Assembly (NCBI GenBank): GCA_900550315.1
Contig: URRK01000129.1
Location: 1-5,148, forward strand
Direction of reading: 5' to 3'
Length of the DNA stretch: 5,148 bases
DNA from: an uncultured Oscillospiraceae bacterium
GTDB lineage: Bacteria > Bacillota > Clostridia > Oscillospirales > Acutalibacteraceae
Of this stretch, positions 4,494-5,148 are shown piece by piece (the first letter of the stretch is position 1; each line of letters starts with the position of its first letter). The position numbers and the translations under genes were made by a program. The notes under the pieces were generated by a model. It did not search any database, was not told the origin of the DNA, and worked only from the letters and a program-made list of their open reading frames with translations.

Positions 4494-5148
4494 TTGTTTT
4501 TGCTGAATGTTGCCCAAACCAGGGCAGCCGAGCAGGCCGCCGCAGCGGCCGGAATTAGCCCGCAGCGGTTAATGGAAAATGCCGGCGCGGCCGCCGCCAA
4601 GGCGGTAGCCGGGTTTTACACCTTGCCGGGCCTTAGGGCGGTTGTTGTAGCCGGTAACGGGAATAACGGCGGCGACGGCTTTGTAGTTGCCCGAAAATTA
4701 AAAGAATACGGCGCGCAGGTGGCGGTGCTGCTGGTTATGGGAATGCCGGCTACCGAAAACAGCAACCTTATGCTTACCAGGTTAAGGCAGGCCAACATTT
4801 CGGTGCTTAATTTTTACGACGACCCCACCTACGCCGGGCAGCTGATTTCGCAGGCCGATTTATTAATTGACGCCATTTTTGGCATTGGCTTTCACGGGGC
4901 GGCCGACCGCGATTTAGCGGCCATTATTGCGCTTATGAACCGCTCGAAAGCCGAAATTGTTGCGTTAGATTTACCCAGCGGCGTTGTTTGCGACACCGGA
5001 GAGGTGCACGGCGCGGCGGTTCGGGCTGCCCGCACCGTTACCTTTATTGGCGCCAAGCCGTGCCACTTTGTTTTTCCGGCTGCCGATTACTGCGGGGCGC
5101 TTAGCTGTGTTTCAATTGGGGTAGATGAGGCGCTGATTCCTCAAAGCA
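4494..5148 (+). CDS. nnr: NAD(P)H-hydrate epimerase domain of Nnr, 3' end beyond window
   Basis: From TTG 4494 I read 218 codons to the window end, opening MFLLNVAQTRAAEQAA. This is a YjeF N-terminal domain, which interconverts the R and S forms of damaged, hydrated NADH and NADPH so that a dehydratase can repair them. Family landmarks in order are RLMENAG (25-31), the phosphate-binding loop GNGNNGGDG (54-62), DAIFGIG (126-132), LDLPSG (158-163) with the conserved Asp, CDTGEVHG (166-173) and TVTFIGAKP (181-189). In most Firmicutes this domain is fused to an ADP-dependent dehydratase (ribokinase-like) domain; the frame is still open at the edge near the expected end of the epimerase part, so a fusion is likely but not visible. 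The protein is cytosolic. The start is set by a perfect AGGAGG site. Upstream lies a possibly structured leader. Confidence 0.95.
   Translation, partial: MFLLNVAQTRAAEQAAAAAGISPQRLMENAGAAAAKAVAGFYTLPGLRAVVVAGNGNNGGDGFVVARKLKEYGAQVAVLLVMGMPATENSNLMLTRLRQANISVLNFYDDPTYAGQLISQADLLIDAIFGIGFHGAADRDLAAIIALMNRSKAEIVALDLPSGVVCDTGEVHGAAVRAARTVTFIGAKPCHFVFPAADYCGALSCVSIGVDEALIPQS

Noticed and set aside
4308..4517. Minus-strand open frame of 69 codons across the nnr leader
   Set aside because: It needs a TTG start inside nnr, has no ribosome site, and its internal repetition (LLGQAFKL/LLGHP) just reflects the DNA repeat at 4348-4408.

Overview
The window looks like chromosomal DNA of an endospore-forming Firmicute, probably class Clostridia. 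The main evidence is a full-length SpoIVA, the spore-coat basement ATPase found only in spore formers. Its C-terminus ends in LICIIL, which I recall as the clostridial form (Bacillus subtilis ends LIAIIL). Other pointers are A+T-rich promoters between G+C-richer genes, strong Shine-Dalgarno sites and two TTG start codons. A family-level assignment (for example a Ruminococcaceae/Oscillospiraceae relative) would be a guess.

Layout. Bases 1-588, minus strand: the N-terminal 196 codons of a membrane-anchored M23 (LytM-type) metallopeptidase, cut by the window edge. Bases 591-2069, minus: spoIVA, 492 codons, ending two bases before the M23 start codon, so the two probably form one operon. A good sigma-E-type promoter lies upstream of spoIVA (2107-2135). 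Just before it are two hairpin terminators (2145-2218 and 2275-2329) that insulate it from the next minus-strand gene. Bases 2328-3152, minus: an uncharacterised multi-pass membrane protein with DUF975-like features. Bases 3153-3253: a compact divergent promoter region. Bases 3254-4105, plus: a lipoprotein of the iron-siderophore/cobalamin substrate-binding family, with no transporter partners in view. A terminator follows at 4191-4224. Bases 4225-4493: a non-coding leader with an imperfect direct repeat and several potential hairpins. Bases 4494-5148, plus: the epimerase domain of Nnr (NAD(P)H-hydrate repair), running off the right edge.

How the genes work together. spoIVA and the M23 gene form a plausible mother-cell sporulation unit: SpoIVA polymerises on the outer forespore membrane, while the M23 protein would present a LytM domain to the space between the two membranes or to the cell wall. 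The membrane protein, the binding lipoprotein and Nnr have no obvious functional link to this unit or to each other.

No tRNA, rRNA, CRISPR array, insertion sequence or phage gene was seen. The least explained sequence is the structured leader before nnr, and the most interesting gene arrangement is the spoIVA-M23 pair. I found no clear sign of a wholly new multi-gene system.
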